DNA of 49,863 nucleotides from an archaeon. GTDB lineage: Archaea; Thermoproteota; Nitrososphaeria; Nitrososphaerales; CADDZS01. Within the stretch, counting starts at the first letter, position 1, and each line of letters starts with the position of its first letter. The stretch lies in contig JAJYUX010000003.1 in the NCBI GenBank assembly GCA_021792315.1, positions 1-49,863 on the forward strand, read 5' to 3'. Under the pieces are notes generated by a model. That model made no database searches. It was not told the origin of the DNA and saw only the letters and a program-made list of their open reading frames with translations. Positions 1 to 7,986 of this stretch are shown here, piece by piece. The translations under genes were made by a program, and so were the position numbers.

Positions 1-254
1 CTTGCGAGCTCCTCAAAATGCCGCGTGATCACATCACAAATCGCCCTCATGGTTCGAGCTCTTAGTTTTGGATCCCTCGACCAAAGAGATTTTTCGAAAG
101 ACCTTCTTGCGGAATCGACCGCTTGGTTTACATCATCAATGGAAGATTCCACAAATTGGCTGACCATCTCGTTGTTGGCAGGATTAAATCTCTTGACCTC
201 TTTTCCACCGTTACCTTGAGTGTATTCTCCATCAATAATGTTCTTTGCAATCAT
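1..254 (-). CDS. Aldehyde dehydrogenase family protein, N-terminal fragment (runs off window)
   Basis: About 84 residues from an ATG at 254 to the window edge are open on the minus strand. The start MIAKNIIDGEY, the segment KEVKRFNPANNE and the later DVNQAVDSARRSFEK are typical of the N-terminal NAD-binding domain of the ALDH superfamily (IDGxW/Y, xNPAxxE, Ax(R)xAF). The catalytic Cys and Glu lie outside the window. It is the last visible gene of a leftward cluster behind a DUF35 protein, a thiolase-like protein and a crotonase, so its substrate is probably an aldehyde released by that pathway (inference). An in-frame TAG lies upstream and no other ATG intervenes, so the start is fairly secure. 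Methylmalonate-semialdehyde or betaine-aldehyde dehydrogenase subtypes cannot be told apart from this part. Confidence 0.85.
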   Translation of the reverse strand, partial: MIAKNIIDGEYTQGNGGKEVKRFNPANNEMVSQFVESSIDDVNQAVDSARRSFEKSLWSRDPKLRARTMRAICDVITRHFEELA

Positions 255-332
255 TAGGATCCCTTCTTTATTTTTCAGATCTTGATTCGTCAGATAAAGT
301 TTGCCGTCAGGGAATCGAATTTCCGAATTCAG

Positions 333-806
333 CTAAGCTCGTTTAAACTTCGGAATGCTCACTTCGGATGTTGCATCAACGAAAGTTACGATCACATTCA
401 TTCCAATCTTCACTTCTTCTGGAACCACTCCTGTGAGTTGTGCTACCATGCGAGGACCCTCATCAAGTTCGATCGTTGCCAGCACATATGGGAGATCTTC
501 GTCGAAAGCTGAAGTATTCTGCACAACCTGCCGGATAACAACGTAAGAGTACACTTGACCTCGGCCAGATACCTTAGTCCAGTTTAATTCTCTACAACCA
601 CAATTAATGCACCAAGGTTTTGGGAACCATTGGTAGGTCGAGCACTTTGAACACTTTTGAAGTACAAGTTCATGTTTGGTAGCAGCCTCCCAGAATTGCT
701 TTGCCAACGGCATGACTACGGGAAGCGCTTTCTTGTAGCTCTTTGGTACGCGGAGTGAAGCTTCAATCATTGAAGTTGCGATTCTTGAAATAGACTCTGA
801 GGACAT
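333..806 (-). CDS. DUF35 zinc-ribbon/OB-fold protein, partner of thiolase-like enzyme
   Basis: The 157-residue protein has a rubredoxin-like zinc ribbon (C52-x2-C55 and C66-x2-C69) after a short helical N-terminus (KQFWEAATKHELVLQKC). An OB-fold follows (about 80-150; GRGQVYSYVVIRQ, LPYVLATIELDEGPRMVAQL), the standard DUF35/ChsH2-type layout. Members of this family form complexes with thiolase-like proteins or hydratases acting on acyl-CoA. The thiolase-like gene lies 8 nt upstream, so a heteromeric complex and co-transcription are likely. The ATG at 806 is used, although M13 is also possible. It is probably a structural or acyl-CoA-binding subunit with no activity of its own. Confidence 0.9.
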   Translation of the reverse strand: MSSESISRIATSMIEASLRVPKSYKKALPVVMPLAKQFWEAATKHELVLQKCSKCSTYQWFPKPWCINCGCRELNWTKVSGRGQVYSYVVIRQVVQNTSAFDEDLPYVLATIELDEGPRMVAQLTGVVPEEVKIGMNVIVTFVDATSEVSIPKFKRA

Positions 807-814
807 ATGCTCTA

Positions 815-2023
815 CTACACCTTATTTCCCAAGATCAACACAATGTTGTTCTTGATGGTTCTGCCATAATCGAATCCACCGATTCCAGTTGCCATACCGA
901 TCCTGCAGTCTTTCACTTGCCTCTTATCTCCCTCATTTCTCAATTGACGAACCGCCTCAACAATCTGGACCAATCCACCTGCGAGACCTGGTTGACCAGA
1001 AGAAATCTGTCCCCCGCCAGTGTTCACTGGAAGATCGCCCTTATACGAGATATCAGTCTTGTCTATGTAGTCTGCTCCCTTTCGTTTTTCACAAAAGCCA
1101 GCTTCTTCAAGCTGAAGCAAGACTGCAATGGTATAATCATCATACGGCTGGAAGAAATCCATTTCGTTTGGAGTTGTGCCTGCCATTTCGTGCGCCGATT
1201 TTGATGCGGCTCTTATTCCCATGTACGTTATGTCTGGGCGTACTCTATTGCCGTCATGATAATAATTGTCGCATTCTCCGAAACCCAGCAGGTAGACAGG
1301 CTTTTCAGTCATCTTTTTAGCTCTTTCGCTGGTTGTCACAAGCAAACCGAGCCCTCCGTTTACGGGCATCACACAATCCAGCAACCTGAAGGGGTCTGCA
1401 ATCATTCTGGAGTTCAAATATTCTTCCATTGTCAGCGGCTGGTTATGGAAGTATGCGTTCGGATTCAAGTTGGCATGCAAACGCTGGGTCAAAGCAATTT
1501 TCCCCATGTGTTGCTCGTTGAGGCCGTATTCATGCATATATCGACGCATGACCAATCCAAATAAGCTGTTTGGACCCATAACACCAAAAGGGTTTTCGTA
1601 ATCTCTCCTGTGACCATCGGCTGAGGGATTCGAGAATCCACCCACTGATGTCATTGGAGATTCTGCAGCAAGGCACAAGACAAAATCGGCGGCTCCAGAA
1701 TTCAGAGCAAACGACGCTTGGGTCAACATAGCAGCACCGCTCGCTCCTCCGTGGTCCACGGTGATGAGCACTCGAGGAGTAATGCCGAGAGTTTCGGCTA
1801 CCTCGCCTCCAAAGAAGATAGGAGCTGGCATTATTCTGGTCACTGCAAGACCTTGACCATCAACATCTTTCTTAGACAAGTTGCAACTATTGAGCGTGAG
1901 TTCTGCAGCCCACGCCAAGTATTCCTGCCAACCGAGTCGTGGCTCTCCTCTACTCTCCCTAGCACGAGATACAGGAGTTTCCCCGTAACCAACTATTGCT
2001 ATCTTGCCCTTAATGCTATTCAA
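815..2023 (-). CDS. Thiolase-like (SCP-x/Ltp2-type) protein lacking the catalytic Cys
   Basis: This 402-residue protein has the thiolase fold: N-terminal KGKIAIVGYGETPVSR, a nucleophile-loop region at 88-100 and a C-terminal glycine-rich loop (NTGGGQISSGQP). Where true thiolases have C-A-S-G, the sequence reads HGGASG, so the catalytic Cys is replaced by Gly93. The Gly-His-Pro histidine region reads SGQP, so that His is missing too. This combination, next to a DUF35 gene, is known in Ltp2-type proteins, which perform retro-aldol cleavage of steroid side-chain CoA esters instead of thiolysis. I infer an acyl-CoA retro-aldolase or non-thiolytic role. It lies 8 nt from the DUF35 gene and 8 nt downstream of the crotonase gene. 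A non-catalytic lipid-carrier role is the main alternative. Confidence 0.88.
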   Translation of the reverse strand: MNSIKGKIAIVGYGETPVSRARESRGEPRLGWQEYLAWAAELTLNSCNLSKKDVDGQGLAVTRIMPAPIFFGGEVAETLGITPRVLITVDHGGASGAAMLTQASFALNSGAADFVLCLAAESPMTSVGGFSNPSADGHRRDYENPFGVMGPNSLFGLVMRRYMHEYGLNEQHMGKIALTQRLHANLNPNAYFHNQPLTMEEYLNSRMIADPFRLLDCVMPVNGGLGLLVTTSERAKKMTEKPVYLLGFGECDNYYHDGNRVRPDITYMGIRAASKSAHEMAGTTPNEMDFFQPYDDYTIAVLLQLEEAGFCEKRKGADYIDKTDISYKGDLPVNTGGGQISSGQPGLAGGLVQIVEAVRQLRNEGDKRQVKDCRIGMATGIGGFDYGRTIKNNIVLILGNKV

Positions 2024-2030
2024 TCAAGTT

Positions 2031-2819
2031 CTACCTCCCAACAAAGCTTGGTTTTCTTTTCTCAAGAAAAGCACTCATTCCTTCTTGTCTGTCCTGACTT
2101 TCAGCGCAGAGGTTTGCAAGGTCTCTCTCCCACATCAGACCGGAGTCAAGGCTCGTGAACTCCCACACCTTATTTATCGCAGACTTGGCAGCTGCGAGAG
2201 ACAGGGGAGCTTTTTGAAGGAGCTGATTCGCTATTTCGTTTGTTTGTGATTCAAGCTCTGACGCAGGGACGCAACGATGCACCAGCCCAATCCTTTCAGC
2301 CTCTTTAGCAGTTATTCTCATTCCAAGGAAGATCATCTCTTTTGCCTTCGCCACACCAACTACTCTTGGCAACCTCTGAGTTCCGCCAGCTCCTGGAATC
2401 GCTCCCAAATTTGATTCGGTTAGACCAAACTCGGCTGCTTCTGAAGCGACTCTTAGATCGCAAGCAAGGGTCATTTCAAGTCCTCCTCCCAATGCAAATC
2501 CATTTACTGATGCAATGACTGGTTGGGGACAATTCTCCATTGTGCGGATCATGTGTCGCATTACCACTCCTCCTGCAGCATCTCTTCCTAGCTCACCGCT
2601 CAGGAACTGCTCTATATCAGCACCTGCGCAAAATGCACGACCGGCGCCTGTTAAGATTATTACTCTTATTGAACTGTCAGTACTCGCATGAGTTAGGGCA
2701 TGGTCCAAGTCATTTCGCATAAACGTGTTCAAAGTGTTAAGTTTGTCAGGACGATTCAAGGTAATCTTGAGCACGCCATTTTCACTCTTCTCGTAGAGGA
2801 TAGTCTTATACTCGGTCAT
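2031..2819 (-). CDS. Enoyl-CoA hydratase/isomerase (crotonase) family protein
   Basis: About 262 residues of crotonase fold. The oxyanion-hole region AFCAGADIEQF and the segment NGFALGGGLEMTLACD carry the first catalytic Glu, and FGLTESNLGAIPGAGGTQRLP carries the second, so real hydratase activity on an enoyl-CoA is expected. I chose the ATG at 2819 over an in-frame TTG at 2828 because the TATA-like box at 2844-2855 places transcription start about at the ATG (leaderless). It is the first gene of the leftward thiolase-like/DUF35/ALDH cluster and diverges from an ADP-forming acyl-CoA synthetase. A crotonase and an ADP-forming synthetase are also neighbours in the ammonia-oxidiser 3-hydroxypropionate/4-hydroxybutyrate cycle, so a role there is an alternative to degradation. 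Confidence 0.93.
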   Translation of the reverse strand: MTEYKTILYEKSENGVLKITLNRPDKLNTLNTFMRNDLDHALTHASTDSSIRVIILTGAGRAFCAGADIEQFLSGELGRDAAGGVVMRHMIRTMENCPQPVIASVNGFALGGGLEMTLACDLRVASEAAEFGLTESNLGAIPGAGGTQRLPRVVGVAKAKEMIFLGMRITAKEAERIGLVHRCVPASELESQTNEIANQLLQKAPLSLAAAKSAINKVWEFTSLDSGLMWERDLANLCAESQDRQEGMSAFLEKRKPSFVGR

Positions 2820-2843
2820 GAGACGCAACGATCGATGAACTGC

Positions 2844-2855
2844 TTAAATATTTAA
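2844..2855. promoter_or_regulatory. TATA-like box in the crotonase/acyl-CoA synthetase divergent region
   Basis: TTAAATATTTAA is a perfect 12-bp palindrome centred about 30 nt upstream of the crotonase ATG (2819), as expected for a leaderless archaeal promoter. It is only about 12 nt from the ATG of the divergent gene at 2862, too close to serve that gene in the usual way. The divergent gene's promoter is not clear. Confidence 0.55.
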
Positions 2856-2861
2856 CGCGAA

Positions 2862-5057
2862 ATGCCGAAACAAAGTAGATCACGCAAATTGTCCGACGAA
2901 CTCATTAAACAGATTTTGACAAACGCTCTGAAGGAAAACAGATTCGCTCTTTACGAGAATGAGTCAAAAGCGATCCTCAAACGACTTGAGATTTCTGTCC
3001 CCGAAGAACAATTAGCTACAACTACTTCCGAGTTGGAGAAGGCACTCGAGAAAACCGGTTATCCGGCCGTCATGAAGATTGTTTCTCCTGATATAATTCA
3101 CAAGAGCGATGTCGGTGGTGTTGAAACTGACGTTCGGGATTTAGGGGATGCGAGAAAGACGTTTGATAGAATCTTGAAGAACGTAAGTGAGAAAGCTCCG
3201 GGATCAAAGATCCGTGGAATAGTCGTTCAGTCAAAGGCAACTGGTATTGAGCTTGTTGTTGGTGCTAAACGTGATTCGACTTTTGGCGCATTCGTTTTGT
3301 TCGGGGTGGGAGGAGTTCTGGTTGAGCTTCTGAAGGACGTTTCGATTCGTTACTGCCCTGTCTCAAAGTCAAGTGCATTAGATATGATTCAAGCTATCAG
3401 AAGCTTTCCTTTGCTGTCAGGATATCGCGGTAGGGCAGGAGTAGACCTGAATACGTTGGCAGATGTAATATGCAAGATTTCTGAATTGATCGAAGGTTAT
3501 CCTGAGATTTCGGAGATCGACGTCAATCCGCTGATTATTGGCAAGGGCTCGGGTTGCACAGCAGCGGATGCAAGGATAATCCTCTCCAGACATCAAGCTC
3601 AAGGCACAACTGATCTTAAATTCGAAGCCGGCGCTAAACCACAAGGCGCAGCAGTCGGAACTCTATTGGAGGCACAGTCTCTGGTGATCGTTGGTGCTTC
3701 TCGAGATCCCACAAAGATAGGAAGTAGGTTGCTCTCCAAAATCCTGAGTCACAAGTATGGAGGAGTAATCGACGTGATTAACCCAAAAGGAGAGTCTATC
3801 GCAGGATTAACTACATTCAAATCGATCAGAGAGATCGCTCACGGGATAGACGCGGCGATTCTTGGAGTTCCAGTTGATGCATCGATAAGTGTCATGGAAG
3901 ACTGCGCGGCTAACCACGTAAAGACAGCGATAGTAATATCCGGTGGTTTCGCAGAATCTGGAGGTGAAGGAATCGAGAAGCAAGCAAAGCTTCTGGAGAT
4001 TGCCAGAAGAGGAGGAGTTAGATTAATCGGACCAAACACCGTCGGAGTTCTCAGGCCTTCAGCTAAATTGTACGCGAATTTTTCGACCTTCGCCGAAAAG
4101 ACCGACATAAATTCAGGGAATGTGGGTTTTGTAACTCAAAGCGGGGCTCTCGGGGCCGCTCTCGTTTCTAGAGCTGCTGACGCCGGGGTCAAGATAAGCT
4201 CGTGGGTCTCTACAGGGAATGAAGCAGATCTGGACTGGATTGACGTTGTGGACTACTATGTGAATGACGATCAGAGCAAAGTCATAGTCGCATATGTAGA
4301 AGGAGTGAAAGACGGGAACAAACTGAAGATCGTTGCTCAAGCCTCGACTGAGTCGAAGAAACCCATAATCATGTTCAAATCAGGAATCACAAATGTCGGC
4401 GAGTCAGCGGCGAAGTCTCACACAGGAGCGATAGCTGTCGACGATACGCTCCTTGATGCCTTTGTGAATCAGTTTGGGATATTGCGGGTTAACGAACTTA
4501 GTGATACATTTGAAATTGCGAAGGCCTTTTCATTGCAGCCGATGCCAAGAGGACCTGGCGTCGGCGTAATTTCTGCGTCTGGCGGAGCTAATGTGATAAT
4601 TTGTGACGAACTGACTAAGCGTGGCATCAGCATTCCAGAACTGACTAGTGAGACACAATCGAAACTCGCGAAATCGCTACAAAACACGATGCGCAAGAAC
4701 CCTGTAGACATGGCAGGAACGGTGATTAGTAATCCTGCGCTCTTCAAAGAAACAACCCTGACCGTTCTTGAAGATCCAAACATAGATGAAGTAATAATCG
4801 CTGTACCTGGAGGTTCAGAAGAGCTGGCATCCATTCACGCGCGTGGAATTGCAGACTGCAGTTCGGCCGGAAAGCCAATAGTTGTTGCCTGGTTGTACTC
4901 AGCAACCAGTGTTGCCGCTGCGCTGAAGATACTTGCCGATGCAAATATCCCGGTCTACTTTGATGTCGAAAAAGCAGCGAAGGCAGCAGCTTCAATGATC
5001 CAGTATAGAAAATTCTTGATGAAAAACGAGCAAGCAAGTATCAAGAGCGAATTCTAG
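2862..5057 (+). CDS. ADP-forming acyl-CoA synthetase (fused beta-alpha NDP-forming ligase)
   Basis: 731 residues. An N-terminal ATP-grasp_5 domain (about 10-235; YPAVMKIVSPDIIHKSDVGG, IRGIVVQSKATGIELVVGAK) is followed by a CoA-binding Rossmann domain (about 260-390; IVGASRDPTKIGSRLL) and a succinyl-CoA-ligase-like domain (NVGFVTQSGALG near 425, KSHTGAIA near 519). This is the fused architecture of archaeal ADP-forming acetyl/acyl-CoA synthetases, which interconvert acyl-CoA + ADP + Pi and acid + ATP + CoA. In thaumarchaea related enzymes activate 3-hydroxypropionate and 4-hydroxybutyrate. Here, divergent to a crotonase cluster, it could activate the entry acid or harvest ATP from an acyl-CoA product. 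Substrate cannot be read from sequence alone. Confidence 0.93.
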   Translation: MPKQSRSRKLSDELIKQILTNALKENRFALYENESKAILKRLEISVPEEQLATTTSELEKALEKTGYPAVMKIVSPDIIHKSDVGGVETDVRDLGDARKTFDRILKNVSEKAPGSKIRGIVVQSKATGIELVVGAKRDSTFGAFVLFGVGGVLVELLKDVSIRYCPVSKSSALDMIQAIRSFPLLSGYRGRAGVDLNTLADVICKISELIEGYPEISEIDVNPLIIGKGSGCTAADARIILSRHQAQGTTDLKFEAGAKPQGAAVGTLLEAQSLVIVGASRDPTKIGSRLLSKILSHKYGGVIDVINPKGESIAGLTTFKSIREIAHGIDAAILGVPVDASISVMEDCAANHVKTAIVISGGFAESGGEGIEKQAKLLEIARRGGVRLIGPNTVGVLRPSAKLYANFSTFAEKTDINSGNVGFVTQSGALGAALVSRAADAGVKISSWVSTGNEADLDWIDVVDYYVNDDQSKVIVAYVEGVKDGNKLKIVAQASTESKKPIIMFKSGITNVGESAAKSHTGAIAVDDTLLDAFVNQFGILRVNELSDTFEIAKAFSLQPMPRGPGVGVISASGGANVIICDELTKRGISIPELTSETQSKLAKSLQNTMRKNPVDMAGTVISNPALFKETTLTVLEDPNIDEVIIAVPGGSEELASIHARGIADCSSAGKPIVVAWLYSATSVAAALKILADANIPVYFDVEKAAKAAASMIQYRKFLMKNEQASIKSEF

Positions 5058-5107
5058 TCTTAGGAACTGACGAAGGCTTTAACTAACTCCGTTCATTCTC
5101 TCATCTT

Positions 5108-5788
5108 ATGCTCACGACCCTTGCTCAGAAAACTGACCCTGCGAATGCAGCTTTACTTGTCATCGATATGCAAAACGATTTCTGTTCACAAAAAGGAGCA
5201 TCTGGACTTCACGGTGCCGATCTAAGCTCAACCAGATCAATGATACCGAAACTCGTGCGCCTCATCGATGAAGCCAGAAAAGTAAGCTTCAAAATCATCT
5301 ATGTCCTCGCAAGTTACAGTTCAGATCAAAACTGGTATATTTCAGAAGTCTATCATGAACAAATGTTGCGGAAAAGGAGAAGATCAATCACCGATTTTCC
5401 GGTATGCCAAGAAGGAACTTGGGGGTGGCGGCTCGTCGACGAATTGAAACCACTGCCGAACGAAGTTATTGTAAACAAGCATAGATGGACTGCTTTTCTT
5501 GGTACTGATCTTGAGATCATCCTCCGAAACAAAGGTGTAAAATCACTCATTCTTTCAGGTGTAACCTCAAATGTCTGTGTTGACAGTACAGCTCGAGACG
5601 CTTTCTTACATGATTATTATGTAGTGTTCACGAGTGATTGCACTGCTTCATACAACGAAAAGGCACACCTTTCTACACTTGAAACTATCGATGCTCACTT
5701 TGGGGTGGTGGCAACATCTGAAGAGATTATGGACTGTTGGAGAAAAGCAGAAAGGCCAAGGAAGTTAGAGTCAATAGCACTTACGTAA
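5108..5788 (+). CDS. Isochorismatase-family cysteine hydrolase, copy 1
   Basis: 226 residues of the isochorismatase/nicotinamidase fold with an apparent catalytic triad: Asp20 in LLVIDMQNDFC, Lys in VNKHRWTAF, and Cys in SGVTSNVCVDSTARDAF with the typical cis-peptide motif before it. The pattern is closest to N-carbamoylsarcosine amidase, ureidoacrylate amidohydrolase and similar C-N hydrolases rather than true isochorismatase. A TATA-like element (GCTTTAACTA near 5080) sits about 28 nt upstream of the ATG, suggesting its own leaderless transcript. A paralog lies at 13823-14515 on the other strand. Amide, ureido or carbamoyl substrates are plausible, but none is identified. Confidence 0.9.
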   Translation: MLTTLAQKTDPANAALLVIDMQNDFCSQKGASGLHGADLSSTRSMIPKLVRLIDEARKVSFKIIYVLASYSSDQNWYISEVYHEQMLRKRRRSITDFPVCQEGTWGWRLVDELKPLPNEVIVNKHRWTAFLGTDLEIILRNKGVKSLILSGVTSNVCVDSTARDAFLHDYYVVFTSDCTASYNEKAHLSTLETIDAHFGVVATSEEIMDCWRKAERPRKLESIALT

Positions 5789-5900
5789 TGGATACTCAAA
5801 GGGAGATGCAGTCCAAAGTCAGGTCTCAGTAGCAACCGGATACTCCTTGGAAAATATGCCTCACAAACAATAAATCGCCTCTCAATAGCGAGCAGTCACC

Positions 5901-7088
5901 ATGGATCTGTCGCTAACACAGGACCAAGAGCTAATCATACAGACTGCGAAGCAATTTGCAATTAGTAATCTGAAACCCGCTGTCAGGTTTTGCGAGAAAT
6001 ACGGAACAACAAACGAGGGTCGGGCTAGGGCCAAAGAAATTTACGCGAAAGCTGCTAAGTTGGGGCTTACGGCAATGGGTTATGATTCTGCTTATGGCGG
6101 CGTCGAATCCGACCCTCTCACTATGGGTCTTGTTGCCGAGACTCTTGGAAGGTACGGCGGGTTGCCCAAACTTGAAAGCTCTGCGCATCTCTACGGAGCC
6201 TTTGGTCCCGGTTTGATGGTATCCAAATTCGGAACGGCCAAACAAAAGGAATTCTGGATTCCTCGACTCATCTCCGGTGAGGCCGTCCTGAACATCGCGT
6301 CCACGGAGCCACATTGCGGTTCTGATGCATCACAGCTAAAGACACGAGCTGTGAAAGAAGCAGGAAGCTTCATCATTAACGGAGAGAAGCAGATGGTAAG
6401 TGGGACTCGGTGGCCAGATGCTCATCTTGTCTTTTGCAGAACATCAGATGAACCCGGAGCTAAAGGTATCAGCGCTATAATTGTTGATGATAATGTTAAG
6501 GGCGTATCAAAGTATAATTTCGAAACACTAGGAGGGATATTCTGGGAAATTGGAGGAATACTGTACAAGGATGTGAAAGTTCCAGTCGAGAATCTCGTGG
6601 GAGAGGAAGGAAGAGGCTTTCAATTGATGATGGGAATGTTCGATTGGCTTCGTGTACTCCTCGGTGCTGAGTGTATTGGATTGGCACAAGCAGCTATTGA
6701 TGAAAGCATAGAGTATGTTAGGCAACGAACTGCTTTTGGACAGCCGATAGGAAAGTGGGAATCAGTTCAGTTCAGAATAGCAGAAGCCGCGACTGTACTT
6801 GAGGCTGCTAGATGGTTGACATATAGCACGCTTACGCTTGCAAGCCAAGGGAAACCTCACACAAAAGAGTCTTCTATGGTGAAATGGTGGGTCCCAAAAG
6901 TGACATTTGATATTGTAAATGATATGATGCAAAACAAGGGAGCGTCAGGATACACTACTACCTCGCTGGATGAACTAAGGCTTAGATATATCAGGGCCCT
7001 TTGGGTTGCTGACGGAACAATAGATATCCAGAAAATCGTAATCGCCCGAGAGCTCTTGGGAAGAGATTTCATTCCATACAAGAAGTGA
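5901..7088 (+). CDS. Acyl-CoA dehydrogenase family flavoprotein with Asp at the catalytic-Glu position
   Basis: 395 residues with the full ACAD layout: alpha N-domain (1-120), beta domain with FAD/substrate segments (NIASTEPHCGSDASQLKTRA, GEKQMVSGTRWPDAHLVFCRT), and C-terminal helical domain (ECIGLAQAAIDESIEYVRQRTAFGQPIG). The motif usually read YEGT before SEIQR reads VADGTIDIQ, so the catalytic base position is Asp371. The isovaleryl-CoA-dehydrogenase-type alternative Glu on helix G also appears absent. Asp may be catalytically weaker or signal a different chemistry. A TATA-like AATAAAT near 5868-5876 sits about 28 nt upstream. The neighbours suggest acyl-CoA oxidation, possibly of the same substrate as the crotonase cluster. 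Confidence 0.93.
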   Translation: MDLSLTQDQELIIQTAKQFAISNLKPAVRFCEKYGTTNEGRARAKEIYAKAAKLGLTAMGYDSAYGGVESDPLTMGLVAETLGRYGGLPKLESSAHLYGAFGPGLMVSKFGTAKQKEFWIPRLISGEAVLNIASTEPHCGSDASQLKTRAVKEAGSFIINGEKQMVSGTRWPDAHLVFCRTSDEPGAKGISAIIVDDNVKGVSKYNFETLGGIFWEIGGILYKDVKVPVENLVGEEGRGFQLMMGMFDWLRVLLGAECIGLAQAAIDESIEYVRQRTAFGQPIGKWESVQFRIAEAATVLEAARWLTYSTLTLASQGKPHTKESSMVKWWVPKVTFDIVNDMMQNKGASGYTTTSLDELRLRYIRALWVADGTIDIQKIVIARELLGRDFIPYKK

Positions 7089-7129
7089 AAACCGCGGTTC
7101 TTTTGACAAATCGGTTCGTGCCGGGGTCC

Positions 7130-7276
7130 CTCGATGGTGTTAACTAGTGATTCATTCTGCTTCGTATTCTGAATTAGCATTTTCCGCTTGTCAGAGTCTT
7201 CGACTTTGATTCCCGCGACTTCTGTCGGGGTTTTTCCTTCTAGGCTAATGTGTGGTCTTATGAAATTATGGAATAT
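7130..7276 (-). pseudogene. Remnant of an integrase-core (DDE) transposase C-terminus
   Basis: On the minus strand the sequence decodes as FHNFIRPHISLEGKTPTEVA followed by GIKVEDSDKRK. This is the signature C-terminus of rve/integrase-core transposases (usually YNFIRPHxSLxGKTPAExAGI). A TAG lies in frame just upstream at 7277-7279 and no catalytic DDE region is present, so it is a scrap of about 45 codons. Downstream it runs open into the antisense of the acyl-CoA dehydrogenase, so its exact 3' limit is unclear. It marks a past insertion between the dehydrogenase and the membrane-protein gene. Confidence 0.7.
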
Positions 7277-7331
7277 CTAATTGACCGTGCAAAGAATCCT
7301 GTTGGTCGTGCCTCCCACAAGTCGAAAAATC

Positions 7332-7877
7332 ATGAGTTCTCAAGAATATGAGAATAAATTGAACCGATTAGTCAAATTGAAAATCGTCCCTTTAGTCGCT
7401 CTTCTCATTTCATCATCAGTTTTCATTTTCACCGTTTATGTTGCATTTCAGCTTTGTGACTACTGCTTGCTCAATCCACATTCCATCAGCACAGGATATT
7501 TTCCGTGGCAAAAGATTCCGAGCGATAATCCATTGAATCCATACTGGAACATTGACGGCAAATATGCCTTCTATTCTCTGATTGGTATGCTCGTTTCTTC
7601 AACAGCGTACTTCCGAAGCATCAGAAAGAGCATCTTGTTCGTGACGTTAACAGTATTTCTTTATGAATTTGCACTCGTCTTCTTCGATCCGAAGGATTTG
7701 TACTCACATGCAACCAATTTCCAGATGAATTACCAGATTATAAGCGGCATTACAAATTTCCAGCTGTTGATTCTATCTGCCGCTCTGGTTCCAATAATGA
7801 TATTTGCTAACCTTGTCATCATAAAGTTACATCGTGCTAATCGCGGAAGACGAATACACTTCTCCCAAAACCCTTAG
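7332..7877 (+). CDS. Membrane protein of unknown function
   Basis: I do not recognise a family. From the ATG at 7332 the product is 181 residues with about four hydrophobic segments: IVPLVALLISSSVFIFTVYV, the region around YAFYSLIGMLVSSTAYF, SILFVTLTVFLYEFALVFF, and NFQLLILSAALVPIMIFANL. The C-terminus is short and basic (KLHRANRGRR). An extension to a TTG at 7281 exists, but it abuts the transposase remnant and is less likely. The gene stands alone between the remnant and the MBL gene. Base use resembles the surroundings, so it may be native, but its function is open. Confidence 0.6.
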   Translation: MSSQEYENKLNRLVKLKIVPLVALLISSSVFIFTVYVAFQLCDYCLLNPHSISTGYFPWQKIPSDNPLNPYWNIDGKYAFYSLIGMLVSSTAYFRSIRKSILFVTLTVFLYEFALVFFDPKDLYSHATNFQMNYQIISGITNFQLLILSAALVPIMIFANLVIIKLHRANRGRRIHFSQNP

Positions 7878-7986
7878 CTGACGGTAGTTAACAGAGACAA
7901 ATTCGTGCATGAGCTGACGACAAGTTAAAAGAACCAAAACTGCTCAGCTTTATATGCCTGAAATATAAGAGCCCGATCGCATTTCC

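Noticed and set aside
25..219. Plus-strand open frame at the window start
   Set aside because: It is opposite to a clear aldehyde dehydrogenase N-terminus on the minus strand.
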